The position numbers were made by a program, and so were the translations under genes. Below are positions 8,399 through 18,000 of a DNA stretch of 34,766 nt, piece by piece. Source of the DNA: a virus. The stretch spans positions 1-34,766 of IMG/VR virus record IMGVR_UViG_3300043313_000583; one strand, written 5' to 3'. Numbering within the stretch: the stretch's first letter is position 1; each line of letters starts with the position of its first letter. Under the pieces are notes generated by a model. That model was not told where the DNA came from, made no database searches, and saw only the letters and a list, made by a program, of their open reading frames with translations.

Positions 8399-8818
8399 GT
8401 GGCCTACGCGACGAAGCTGGCCGACGCCGAGCAGTGCGTGGCGTGCATCCTGGACCGCGCGCCGGCCATCACGGCGTACACGCCGACGCTGGACCCGAAC
8501 ATGACGGCCGAGGACTTCCCGTGCGTCACGTTCGTGCGCGTCGGCGGTGGGCTCGTGTCGCAGGTGCCGGCGGTGTACGACGGGGCGCGCATCCAGGTGG
8601 ACGCTTGGGGCGACACGCCGGCCGACGCGTGGGACATGATGAGCACGGCGTGGCTGCGGCTGCTGCCGGTGTCGGGGATCGTGAACGACCTGGACGGGGT
8701 GCCGGCGTTCGTGGTGTCGGGCGTGTCAGAATCACTGTCGCCACGGTGGAACCCGGAGGCGGGATCGCAGAGAGCGCGCTATACGGGCGAGCTCCAGGTG
8801 TACGTTAGGGCAGCGTGA
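8399..8818 (+). CDS. Tail terminator protein
   Basis: 139 residues from GTG 8399 directly after the previous stop. The order is a helix (ADAEQCVACILDRAPAIT), strands (DFPCVTFVRVGGG, ARIQVDAWGDTPADAWDMMS), a helix (TAWLRLLP) and further strands ending in ARYTGELQVYVRAA. This alpha/beta layout with a QVDAWG strand is typical of siphovirus tail terminators, which cap the tube and join it to the neck. It directly precedes the tail tube gene, as expected. Confidence 0.77.
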   Translation: MAYATKLADAEQCVACILDRAPAITAYTPTLDPNMTAEDFPCVTFVRVGGGLVSQVPAVYDGARIQVDAWGDTPADAWDMMSTAWLRLLPVSGIVNDLDGVPAFVVSGVSESLSPRWNPEAGSQRARYTGELQVYVRAA

Positions 8819-8834
8819 CCGAAGGGAGTAGGGC

Positions 8835-9404
8835 ATGACGCTTGCACAGACCGCAGCCGAAACCGTCGTGGCAGCAGGTGGCGGCGTGTACGTGGCGGCT
8901 GCTGAAGTGGCGAAGCCGGCCACGCCGACGACGGCGCCCGGTGGATCGTTCAGCAACGTGGGGTATCTCACCGAGGACGGTGTGACGTTCGCGTTCGGAG
9001 ACAACCAGGAAGAGATGGGCGCGTGGCAGGCCGCGCTCGCGATCCGGCGCATGCGAAACGGGCAGTCGTTCACCATGAACGTGGCGCTGCGGCAGTGGAA
9101 CGACCTGACGCTGCCGGTGGCGTTCGGCGGTGGCGCGGTCGCCGGCGCGGGCCCGTACACGTACAGCTTCCCTGATCCCACCGACGCGATCGTGGAGCGC
9201 GAGTGGCTGATCAGGTGGAACGACGGCACCCGAAACTTCCAGCTGTGGGTCCCACGCGTGGTCGTGTCGGACCCGACGGAGGTTCAGCTGCAACGCGCCG
9301 GCAACTCCGACCTGCCGCTGTCGCTCGCGGCGCTCCAGCCGAACACGGGCGGTATGAAGATCGCGCAGATCGACACGGACGACGCACAGTTCGCAGCCGG
9401 CTGA
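8835..9404 (+). CDS. Major tail (tube) protein
   Basis: 189 residues with GAAGGGAGTAGGGC before ATG 8835. The tail tube subunit stacks in rings around the tape measure. Evidence: position between tail terminator and chaperone genes, right size, and beta-rich content including GYLTEDGVTFAFGDNQEEM, the long loop with GAGPYTYSFPDPTD, and EREWLIRWNDGTRNFQLWVP, an arrangement common in actinobacteriophage tube proteins. No Ig-like C-terminal extension is present. Confidence 0.87.
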   Translation: MTLAQTAAETVVAAGGGVYVAAAEVAKPATPTTAPGGSFSNVGYLTEDGVTFAFGDNQEEMGAWQAALAIRRMRNGQSFTMNVALRQWNDLTLPVAFGGGAVAGAGPYTYSFPDPTDAIVEREWLIRWNDGTRNFQLWVPRVVVSDPTEVQLQRAGNSDLPLSLAALQPNTGGMKIAQIDTDDAQFAAG

Positions 9405-9459
9405 TCGGTAGCCGGCCAGGAAGGGCGGCCACCGTGCCGCTGGGGAGACAGGGGGAGCT

Positions 9460-9891
9460 ATGCCGGAACGTGTACGGATGGACCTGGACGCGTCCAAGGC
9501 TGCTCGGCGCGAGGCACGAGGCGGCGGGCCGATCATCACGCACAACGGCCGAGAGTTCGAGCTGGTGGACGAACCCGGCGGCGACGTGGTGGACAGCCTG
9601 GAGGACGTGGGCGCCGTCCTGGAGCGCCAGGCCGAGGTTCGCGTGGAGCAGGAAGTGGCGCGCCAGGCCGGCGACAAAGACGCCGTGGCCGCGCTGGACG
9701 AAGAGCTGGGCCGGCTGGGGTTCCGGTCGCTCGCGGCGCTCCGCGCGGTGTGCCAGGGGCTGTTCCCGAACGGCAGCTGGGAGCTGTTCCTGGAGGGCAA
9801 GCCGTCGCTGCTCGACTACGCGACGATCGTGCGTGGGATCGACCAGCTGTACGACCTGTCGATGGGGGAATCGGAAGCCTCGGGCAGCTGA
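9460..9891 (+). CDS. Tail assembly chaperone (G-like)
   Basis: 143 residues, GGGGGAGCT before ATG 9460. It is the short product of the pair equivalent to lambda gpG/gpGT that keeps the tape measure soluble while the tube assembles. The sequence is acidic and helical (EVRVEQEVARQAGDKDAVAA, FPNGSWELFLEGKPSLLDYA). The same frame ends in SMGESEASGS just after a GGGGGAA heptamer, where a part of the ribosomes should shift to the -1 frame. Confidence 0.88.
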   Translation: MPERVRMDLDASKAARREARGGGPIITHNGREFELVDEPGGDVVDSLEDVGAVLERQAEVRVEQEVARQAGDKDAVAALDEELGRLGFRSLAALRAVCQGLFPNGSWELFLEGKPSLLDYATIVRGIDQLYDLSMGESEASGS

Positions 9892-10286
9892 TCCGCGAGC
9901 GGTTCGGGGCGTTAGAGGCCGACTTCCAGCGGTACTACGGGATCGACCTGCGGTGTGCGCTGTGGGGATGCAAGCACGCCGGCCGGCACGATCGCATCGG
10001 GCTGCGCCGGCTGCTGGACCTGGTGCGGTACCTACCGTCGGACAGCGCGCTGGCGACCGAAGAGCTGGGCATGGAGTGGTCCAGCATGCAGGCGCTGCTG
10101 ACGGTGAACACCGAGCTGCTGGACCTGCTCGTGCGCGCGTTCATCCAGGTGAACGGCGGCCGGCGCGTGTCCGCGATCAAGCTGCCGCGGCCACGCCGGC
10201 AGGCCGAGCCCGAGCGCAAGGGCACTACGCTCGCGGAGCTGATGGCGCACGGCATCGACGTGACGTACGTTCCACCCGAGGAGTGA
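9460..10286 (+). CDS. Tail assembly chaperone fusion (GT-like, by -1 frameshift)
   Basis: The -1 frame relative to the G-like gene is open from within its 3' end to the stop at 10284-10286 and has no sensible start of its own. Slipping back one base at 9864-9870 gives ...SMGE then IGSLGQLIRERFGALEADF and on to the RRQAEPERKGTTLAELMAHG end. The fused product is about 275 residues. The T part (ALEADFQRYYGIDL, LLDLVRYLP, FIQVNG) matches the usual T domain that binds the tape measure. It ends four bases before the tape measure start. Confidence 0.85.
9864..9870 (+). other. Programmed -1 frameshift site GGGGGAA
   Basis: GGGGGAA lies so that the zero frame reads ATG GGG GAA (9862-9870). The overlap of the two chaperone frames and this heptamer 20 bases before the zero-frame stop match the tail-chaperone frameshift conserved in long-tailed phages. 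No obvious strong pseudoknot was found just downstream by eye. Confidence 0.8.
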
Positions 10287-10290
10287 TCGC

Positions 10291-12006
10291 GTGGCAGTGA
10301 ACCTGGGCACCGGCTACGTAGCGGTCAAGCCGGACATGTCGAAGTTCGGCAAAGACCTGGGCTCGGGCGTGTCCCGATCGCTCCAGGACACCGGCCGTTC
10401 GATCAGCAAGGTGGGTGGCACGCTCACCAAGTCGCTCACGCTGCCGATCATCGGCATCGGGGCGCTGTCTATCAAAGCGTTCGCGGAGGCCGACAAGGCA
10501 GCGGCGCAGACCGAGGCGGTGCTGAAGTCCACCGGCGGCGCGGCGAACATCTCCAGCGAAGGTGTCGGCAAGCTGGCCGACAAGATCAGCGCCTATGCCG
10601 CGGTGGACGACGACGCCGTGCGCGCCGGCGAGAACATGCTGCTGACGTTCACGAACGTGCGCAACGAAGTGGGCAAAGGAAACGACATTTTCAACCAGTC
10701 CACGTCGATCCTCGCGGACATGTCGCAGGCGCTGGGCGTGGACATGTCGTCGCAGGCGATCCAGCTGGGCAAGGCGCTGAACGATCCGGTGAAGGGGTTG
10801 ACTGCGCTCACGCGGGTGGGCGTCACGTTCACCGATCAGCAAAAGGCACAAGTCGCGCAGATGGTGAAGACCGGCGACACCATCGGCGCGCAGAAGCTGA
10901 TCCTGGGCGAGCTAAAAAAGGAGTTCGGCGGGTCGGCTAAGGCGTTCGGAGACAGCGCCGCCGGCGGCCTGGCCAAGTTCAACGTCACCGTGGGGAACCT
11001 GGGCGAGAAGATCGGCGCGCTGCTGATCCCGGCCATGGAAGGGTTGACGCACGTGGCCGACTTCCTGCTGAACGTCCTGGACGGGCTCAACCCGACGATG
11101 CAGAAGGTGGTCCTGATCGTGCTGGCGATCGTGGCAGCCGTCGGGCCGCTGCTGATCATCGTGGGCAAGATGGTGACGGCGTTCGGGATCGTGAAGGACG
11201 CCATGGTGGGCGTGAAGCTGGCCAGTCTCGGCATGCTCGGCGTGTGGGCGCTGGTGGCGATCGCCGTGATCGTGCTGGTGGTCATCATCGTGAAAAACTG
11301 GGGCAAGATCAAGGCTTTCGTGCTGAAGGTGTGGCAGGTGCTGAAAGCTGCGGCGAGCGCGGTGTGGGGCGCGATCAAGAGCGCGGTGGCCACGGCGCTC
11401 GGCGCGATCCGCGCGGTGATCGTCGGTTACTTCAACATCTACAAAGCGGTGATCCTCGGCGTGTGGCATGCGATCCAGGCCGCCACGAGCGCGGTGTGGC
11501 GAGTGATCACCGGGTACGTGCAGCTGAACGTGCGGCTGATAAAGGCGGCGTTCGACGGGATCAAGGCCGTGGGCGTCGCCATATGGGATGGCATCTACCA
11601 GGCGGCGCGCACGGTGTTCAACGGGATCGCGAGCCTGTGGAACAACACCGTGGGTGCGCTGTCGTTCCACGTGCCGGGCTGGGTGCCCGGGATCGGCGGC
11701 AGCGGGTTCGACGTGCCCGACATACCGATGATGGGCACCGGCGGCGTGACGCGCGCGCCACTGATCGCGGCGCTGAACGAACGCGGGTCCGAGGCCATCG
11801 TGCCGCTGACGGGCCGCGAGGGGCGAGCTGCCATGGCGCAGCTGGCCGCGGCCGCGAGCTCCGGTGGATCGCTGCGCGTGGTCCACGGCACGCTGGACCT
11901 GTCGCGTGGCTCGCGGGCGACGATCGCCGGCTGGGCTCGTGAAGAGGACGACGCCGACGCGAGCTGGCGCCGGCGCCAGGCGCTACGGAAGGTGCAGCCG
12001 AAGTGA
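10291..12006 (+). CDS. Tape measure protein (short)
   Basis: 571 residues from GTG 10291. The tape measure sets tail length and is ejected with the DNA. The N-terminus (GTGYVAVKPDMSKFGKDLGS) is typical of actinobacteriophage tape measures; residues 30-250 are helical. Two hydrophobic segments lie at about 270-298 and 310-340 (VVLIVLAIVAAVGPLLIIVG; WALVAIAVIVLVVIIV). A Trp-marked helical repeat follows (VWQVLKAAASAVWGAIKSAV, VWHAIQAATSAVWRVITG), and the C-terminal part has GTGGVTRAPLIAALNERGSE and IVPL. At about 1.5 angstrom per residue the tail would be near 85 nm, on the short side. No muralytic domain is visible. Confidence 0.95.
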   Translation: MAVNLGTGYVAVKPDMSKFGKDLGSGVSRSLQDTGRSISKVGGTLTKSLTLPIIGIGALSIKAFAEADKAAAQTEAVLKSTGGAANISSEGVGKLADKISAYAAVDDDAVRAGENMLLTFTNVRNEVGKGNDIFNQSTSILADMSQALGVDMSSQAIQLGKALNDPVKGLTALTRVGVTFTDQQKAQVAQMVKTGDTIGAQKLILGELKKEFGGSAKAFGDSAAGGLAKFNVTVGNLGEKIGALLIPAMEGLTHVADFLLNVLDGLNPTMQKVVLIVLAIVAAVGPLLIIVGKMVTAFGIVKDAMVGVKLASLGMLGVWALVAIAVIVLVVIIVKNWGKIKAFVLKVWQVLKAAASAVWGAIKSAVATALGAIRAVIVGYFNIYKAVILGVWHAIQAATSAVWRVITGYVQLNVRLIKAAFDGIKAVGVAIWDGIYQAARTVFNGIASLWNNTVGALSFHVPGWVPGIGGSGFDVPDIPMMGTGGVTRAPLIAALNERGSEAIVPLTGREGRAAMAQLAAAASSGGSLRVVHGTLDLSRGSRATIAGWAREEDDADASWRRRQALRKVQPK

Positions 12007-13853
12007 TCCAGCGGCTGAAGGTGTCCGGCGACGCGTTCGTGCGTGAGGACCAGGTGTCGAAAAACTACGGTGCGCGCGAGCGCGTGGACCTGTCCAACAC
12101 GGCGTCTAACCGCAAGCGCGCGTTCCTGTTCTTCGGCGCCGTGCCGCGTCGCGGCGTGCTCGTGACGGGCACGCTGCGCGTGTTCATACGTGGCAACGCG
12201 TGGTCCGGCGGGCCGCACACGATCACGGCGCAGGCGATCAGCGGCAAGTGGTCCGAGGACAGGATCAACTGGACGAACCAGCCCGGTGTGACGGGCTCCA
12301 CGGCCACGGCGGCGATCACAGGCGGCGTCGCCGGCCAGCAGGTGGACATAGACGTGGCGACGATCCTGGCGCCGACGATCGCCGGCGGGGATCACTTCGG
12401 GATCCGGCTGATCGTGGACACGAACGGCGACAAGGCGCTGCACGCGTCCGAGTCGGCGCAGGCCGACCTGCGGCCGGTGCTGATCCTCAACTGGTCGGAG
12501 GCGCCGGACAAGCCGGACGACCCGGAGCCCAAGGCCGGCGGGATCGTCGGCACGAACCTGCCCATAGTCAGCTGGCGCTACCGGGACCCGCAGGGCGACG
12601 CGATCGGCGCCGCGCAGGTCCAGGTGGACGACGCCGCGGACTTCGCCACGCCGGTGTCCGACACGGGGATGGTGGCGGTGTCGGTGCCCGAGCTGACGGT
12701 GGCCGCGGCGCTCACGGCGGCCGCGGCGCGCTGGTGGCGCGTGAAACACCGGGACGTGAACGGGCATGAGTCGCCGTGGTCGGACGCGTTCCCGATCACG
12801 TACCAGGCCAAGGGCGCGCTGACGATCAACAGCCCGACGGGCGGTGGCACCACGGACGACCGCACGCCGAACATATCCACGACGCTCGCGACCGTCGGCC
12901 AGGCCAGGATCGCGTACCAGCTGGAAGAGGCCACGGGGATCGCGGACACGCCGTGGAAGGTGACGCTGGAGTTCGACCCGCATCCGGCAGCGGCGTCGGC
13001 CGGCGTCGCGTACGTGGAGGCGCTACCCGAGGGGCTGATCAAGGCCACGGGCACCAACTACCGGCTGACGGTGCGGAGCTGGGACACGTTCGACCGCGAG
13101 GCCACGCCGGCGGTGCCGGCGTATCAAGAGGCCACCGTCACGTTCACGTTCATACGCTCCGCGACGCCGGCGGCTGTCACCGGCCTGAGCATGACGCAGG
13201 TGGGCGCCGGCATGCAGCTCGATTTTTCACGCGCGAGCACGCCGGACTATTTCGTGCTGTACGCGGCGCTGGCCGGCGGCACGAAGGTCGAAGTGGCCAA
13301 GATCGACGCCGGCACGTCGTTCGTGTCCGGCACGGCGTACAGGTTCGTGTGGCTGGGTGCCGATCCGCGCACGCTGTACGACCTGGAAGTGGCGGCCTGC
13401 ACGATCGGCACGGGCAAGGATCAGATCAGCACGGGCAACAGCACGCTGTCCAACCAGGTGATCCGCCCGGTGGGCTGGTGGCTGCTGGACACCGTGTCGT
13501 TCGAGCAGCTCCAGGTGATCGACACGGACGAAGCCAGCCTGTCGCTGGGCGAGTCCGGCGACACGCTGCTGCCGATCGGCGGCGAGCCCGTGAGGATCGT
13601 GGACAGCATGCGCGGCTACGAGGGCGGCATGTCGGGCGTGCTCGTGTCGGTGGCTGCCGCGCGCCTGTTCGAGCAGCTCGTGCTCCGGTCGGTGCGATCG
13701 CCAGGCCGCGTGCGGCTGGCCATGGCGTCGGAGAACATACCCGTGCTGCTCGGGGAGCCGGACCTGGCGCCGCTGTCGGGCGGGCTCGGGACCGACTACG
13801 GCATGAAGGTGACGGTGTGGCAGCAGGGGGAGTTCACGCGGAGCTGGCCATGA
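12003..13853 (+). CDS. Minor tail protein with N-terminal DNRLRE-like domain
   Basis: 616 residues; GTG 12003 overlaps the tape measure stop in GTGA. Residues about 5-165 (GDAFVREDQVSKNYGARERV, then FLFFGAVPRRG, KWSEDRINWTNQPG, FGIRLIVDTNGDK, LRPVLILNWSE) look like a DNRLRE/carbohydrate-binding beta-sandwich known from secreted actinobacterial proteins. Residues 170-480 contain fibronectin-III-like units (SWRYRDPQGDAIGAAQVQVD; WWRVKHRDVNGHES). It takes the place of the distal tail protein after the tape measure. A cell-wall-glycan binding role is inferred. Confidence 0.82.
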   Translation: MIQRLKVSGDAFVREDQVSKNYGARERVDLSNTASNRKRAFLFFGAVPRRGVLVTGTLRVFIRGNAWSGGPHTITAQAISGKWSEDRINWTNQPGVTGSTATAAITGGVAGQQVDIDVATILAPTIAGGDHFGIRLIVDTNGDKALHASESAQADLRPVLILNWSEAPDKPDDPEPKAGGIVGTNLPIVSWRYRDPQGDAIGAAQVQVDDAADFATPVSDTGMVAVSVPELTVAAALTAAAARWWRVKHRDVNGHESPWSDAFPITYQAKGALTINSPTGGGTTDDRTPNISTTLATVGQARIAYQLEEATGIADTPWKVTLEFDPHPAAASAGVAYVEALPEGLIKATGTNYRLTVRSWDTFDREATPAVPAYQEATVTFTFIRSATPAAVTGLSMTQVGAGMQLDFSRASTPDYFVLYAALAGGTKVEVAKIDAGTSFVSGTAYRFVWLGADPRTLYDLEVAACTIGTGKDQISTGNSTLSNQVIRPVGWWLLDTVSFEQLQVIDTDEASLSLGESGDTLLPIGGEPVRIVDSMRGYEGGMSGVLVSVAAARLFEQLVLRSVRSPGRVRLAMASENIPVLLGEPDLAPLSGGLGTDYGMKVTVWQQGEFTRSWP

Positions 13854-15022
13854 GGCCACCCGCTGGACTGAGCCGTGCGCAGCTCCGCGCGTTCGAGGCC
13901 ACGCTGTGCGAGTCGCACCTGACGCGCACGAGGATCGAAGTGCTGGACCAAAACGAACAGGTGATCCGCCGATATACACCGCGTGTGATGGGTGGCCAGG
14001 TGGACGTGGACGCCGAGGCGCTACCGTCGCGCGTGGCCGACGTGGAGCTGCTCGACACGTCGGGCCGGCTGGAGTTCGTGCCCACGTCGGCGGCGACGGC
14101 CGGCGCGTTCGTGGACAACTTCCTGCGCGTGTCGCTGGACACGTACGTGCCATCGGTCGGCTGGTGCACCACGCCGCTGATCACCGGGCCGATCACTGAC
14201 GTGAACCGCAGCGGCCCGTCGGTGAGCGTGAAGGTGGACGGCAAGGAAACCCTGGCCATGGACCCGGCGGTGCTGTGGATGGGTGAGAACGCCAAGGTGC
14301 TTCAGCGCGGCCTGAAAGTCACGGACGCGATCACGCGGCTGCTCCAGGCGCAGGGCGAGCGCCGGCTGGCGATCCCGGACCTGCCACGCCGGCTCCACGA
14401 TCGCATCACGCTGGACCGCATGGCGTCGCCGTGGGCCGTCGCACGGAAGCTGGCGGCGTCGCTCGACCGGCAGCTGTTCTATGACGGCGCAGGGTTCGCC
14501 AGGCTGCGCACGCGGCCGACCGATCGCGTGTTCGCGTTCCGGGCCGGCGTCGTGGGTGGGAAAAAGTCGAACGTGCTGACGCAGCCCGAGCAGTCCTACG
14601 GGTCGGACAACATCCGAAACGTGATCGAGGCGCTGGGTCCGAAGCCCGAGGGCAAGGGGCGGATGCGCAAGCGGTTCGTGGCGATCGCGAACGGGCCGCT
14701 GTCGCCGGGCGGCCTGTCACGCAACGGCGAGCCACGGTGGCTCGTGGAGCGCATGGAGCTGGAGAACGGCAAGCGGCTGGCGACCGTGCGCGACGCCGCG
14801 CGCCGCGAGCTGGACGCGCGCACCACGATCGAAACCGAGCTGGCGTTTACGGCGCTCGTGGCGCCACACCTGGAAGAGCTGGACCGCTGCGCGCTGTGGT
14901 GGGACGGCAGCTGGTCCAACTTCACGCTGCGCCGGTTCACGATCCCACTGCTCGGGTCCGACGGCATGTCGGTGAACGTGCAGCGGCGCGTGTCGATGCT
15001 TCGCCGGCGGGGTGGGCGCTGA
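13850..15022 (+). CDS. Minor tail protein, tail-tip hub-like
   Basis: 390 residues from ATG 13850, overlapping the previous stop in ATGA; the long frame upstream is a shadow. The N-terminal region (HLTRTRIEVLDQNEQVIRRY, GGQVDVDAEALPSRVADVEL) and the central ASPWAVARKLAASLDRQLFY with FARLRTRP resemble the gp27-like hub proteins at siphovirus tail tips. The C-terminus ends in NVQRRVSMLRRRGGR, the usual exit of this family. It probably links the tube to the fibre protein encoded next. Confidence 0.8.
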   Translation: MRPPAGLSRAQLRAFEATLCESHLTRTRIEVLDQNEQVIRRYTPRVMGGQVDVDAEALPSRVADVELLDTSGRLEFVPTSAATAGAFVDNFLRVSLDTYVPSVGWCTTPLITGPITDVNRSGPSVSVKVDGKETLAMDPAVLWMGENAKVLQRGLKVTDAITRLLQAQGERRLAIPDLPRRLHDRITLDRMASPWAVARKLAASLDRQLFYDGAGFARLRTRPTDRVFAFRAGVVGGKKSNVLTQPEQSYGSDNIRNVIEALGPKPEGKGRMRKRFVAIANGPLSPGGLSRNGEPRWLVERMELENGKRLATVRDAARRELDARTTIETELAFTALVAPHLEELDRCALWWDGSWSNFTLRRFTIPLLGSDGMSVNVQRRVSMLRRRGGR

Positions 15023-18000
15023 TGCGCACCGGCCGCGTGTCCCAAGTTCTCGAGCGCGTCCGCGGGTCGGTGCTGGTCGTGGACGCCGCGGCGGCCGCCA
15101 CGACGATCAGCCTGGAAACCGTGGCCGACTTCGACGACGCCGGCGGGACCGCGCGCATCCACGACGACACGGCCGGTACCACGGCCATCGTGACGTACGA
15201 CACGCTGGACGACGACCTGAACACGCTGCACCTGACCGCCGGCCTGGCCGGCAGCTGGACGGCGCTGACGACCGCTGTGGACGTGAACCCGGCGGCCACC
15301 GACAGGATCGCGGCCGTGGTCGTGGACGACGCCGAGGCCGAGCTGGACGAAGTGGACGCGCGCGTGCCGTATAGCCTCTTCGACCGGCTGCCGGTGGGCG
15401 TGCGCACGAACAACGAACGCGAGGCCGTGGAGCTCGCGGACGCGATCACGAGCTGGGAGATCGCGGACGTGATCGGTTCGACGCCGGTGGTGGACGGGTC
15501 CTACATCGACACGACGACGCTGCCACCGAACCCGACGGACGGGCTGCCACCGACCACGAGCCCGACGCCGACGGTGATCGGCATGGTGTCGGCGCTGTTC
15601 GTGCGCTGGGCCGGCATCACGAACGCCGACGCCGTGGACTACGACGTGCACGTGTCGGCCACCACAGGGTTCACGCCTGGGCCGAGCACGCTGGTGGGCA
15701 CCACGCCGTCCACGATCGCGACGATCCGGGCGCTGCAATCCGGCGCGGCACTGCTGGCCGGCGTGCCGTACTACGTGAAGATCGTGGCACACGACGCCGA
15801 TGGGTCCGCGACCGCGAGCGCCGAGGGCTCGGGCCAGCTCGCGACCGTCACCGGGCCGGACATAGCCGTGGGCGCGATCAAGGCCGACATGATCACGGCC
15901 GGCACGCTTCAGTCCGATGTGGTCGTCGGCGGGTACCTCGGGTCCGACGTGCAGGGCGCCGCGTCGCGACATTGGGAGGCCGACGGCGCCGGCGTGCGCC
16001 TGGTGGAGTCCGACGGCACCACGCTGATCAACCTGCCCACCGACGCGCTCCAGGAAGCCGTGTTCAACGGGTCGGTGCGTGCGCTGGACCTGACGGTGCT
16101 GGCCGGCGCGCTGCTCCAGGGGCAGTCGCAGCTGGACAAGGCGTCGGTGCTGAAGCTGGCCAGCAAGCTGTCCAACCCGCTGGTGAAACCGACGCTGACG
16201 CAAGATGTGGAGACGATCGCGTGGAACACGGCGAGCGCCGAGCCACCCGAGGACCGCAGCGCGCTGTGGTACGACGGCACCAACTACTGGTACCTGAACG
16301 TCGGCGGCGAGCTGGTGAAGGTGAACAGTGCCGGCACGGAGTTGTCGCGCACGGTGCTGGCCGAGTCTGCCGACTGCGGGATCGTGAAGGTGGGCAGTTA
16401 CTGGTACGCGGCGCAGCTGACGTTCTCGGGCACCGCCTACCACCTCTATTGGGTGGTGTTCAACGACAGTGCCGGCGTGCCGGGCACGATCGCGTCCGGG
16501 CCGACGGCCGTGGTGGAGTTGTCCACCGGCGCGCTGAACACGTACACGAAGACCTACCGGCCGATGCTCACGACCGACGGCACGGACCTGTTCCTGGCGG
16601 TGTCGAACCAGCCATCGAACGCCAAGCTGTGGGTGTCGAAGTACACGGCGCCCGGCACCGGCGCGATCCCGGTGCAGTCGGGCGCTGCGGTCGTGTCCGA
16701 CGACTTGACGTGCAGCGAGAATATCCAGGCGTTCTATCGCGGGTCCGGCGACCTGGGCGCGGTGCGCAACATCGTGGCGGTGTACGCGCGGCCCAACTAT
16801 CAGAGCTACACCACCGCTGGCGTGCACACGACGACCGAGGACTGGAAGCGCGCCGGCAACGCGTTCAGCGACCTGACGAGCGAGGGGCTGGTGTACGACG
16901 GCACACAGTTCAAGGCGCTCCAGGAAACCGGCAAGGCGCTGTGGAAGTTCAGCACGTGGGTGTTCTCGGGCACCACGGCGAAGTATTGGGCGGCGTACAC
17001 CTGGTACGACAGCGCCGGCACCGTGCACGAAACCGCGCTGTCACCACGCAACAGCATCACGATGGACGAACGCCGGCGCCTGTCGGTGTCCTGGCCGACG
17101 ATCCCAGTGGGTGGTGCCGAGGACCCGGACAGCGTGCGCATCTACGTGAAGCAAGCCACGAGCGATCCTGGCGCGGCGTTCGGCAGCTACTTCAGGCAGG
17201 GCACGTCGTTCGCGGGTTCGCAGGCGTTCGTGCTGTACAGCACGGCGACCGCCGGCAGCCAGGCTGCGGTGTTCCTGGCGTCCACGCCGGGCATCATCCA
17301 GGCCGACGCCGGCGAGTGGGTCCACCGTGGCGACGGCACGCGACAGGGGCTGTACGTGCCGCTGCGGTGCTTCGAGGACTACCAGGAGTTCCTGACACCG
17401 GACACCGATCGGATGGGACCGTGGCAGCTGTTCAGCTCGGGTGCCGGCGCGGATTGGGTCGCCGGCGTCGTCGCGAGCCCGTCGCATATCGGCGTCATGT
17501 CGGGCGACACCGGCACCACGAACGCTGGCTTGTCCGGCATCTTCACGGCGGCGGCCGGGCTCCAGCTCGGCGGTGGGAAGCTGCGCACGTGGTGTCTGCT
17601 GAGGACGCCGGCGAGCCTGTCCGATACGGCGGGTGCGCAGAGCTATTGGATCGTGTTCGGGCTGGAGGACGGCACGGCGTACACGGGCAGCACACGTCGG
17701 TGTGTGATCCGCTACAGCGACAACGTGAACAGCGGCGCGTGGCAGGGCGAAACGAACGACGGCACCGACGTGTTGGACCCGCTGGACGACAACGGCGGCG
17801 CGATCACGGTGGCCGCGGCTACGTGGTACCTGCTGGAGCTGGAAGTGAACGCGGCCGGCACGTCGGTGGACTTCTACGTGAACCAGGTGCTGAAGGGCAC
17901 CATAGCCACGCACGTGCCGGCGGCCGACCAGCTGCGCATCACGGGGCAGATCGAGAAGCGCACCGGCACGGCCGCGCGCGGCATCGTCATGGACACGGCG

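Noticed and set aside
14596-17028. 810-residue open frame on the minus strand
   Set aside because: It lies opposite two well-supported tail genes, has an Arg/His/Gly-rich composition typical of antisense frames in GC-rich DNA, and shows no domain.
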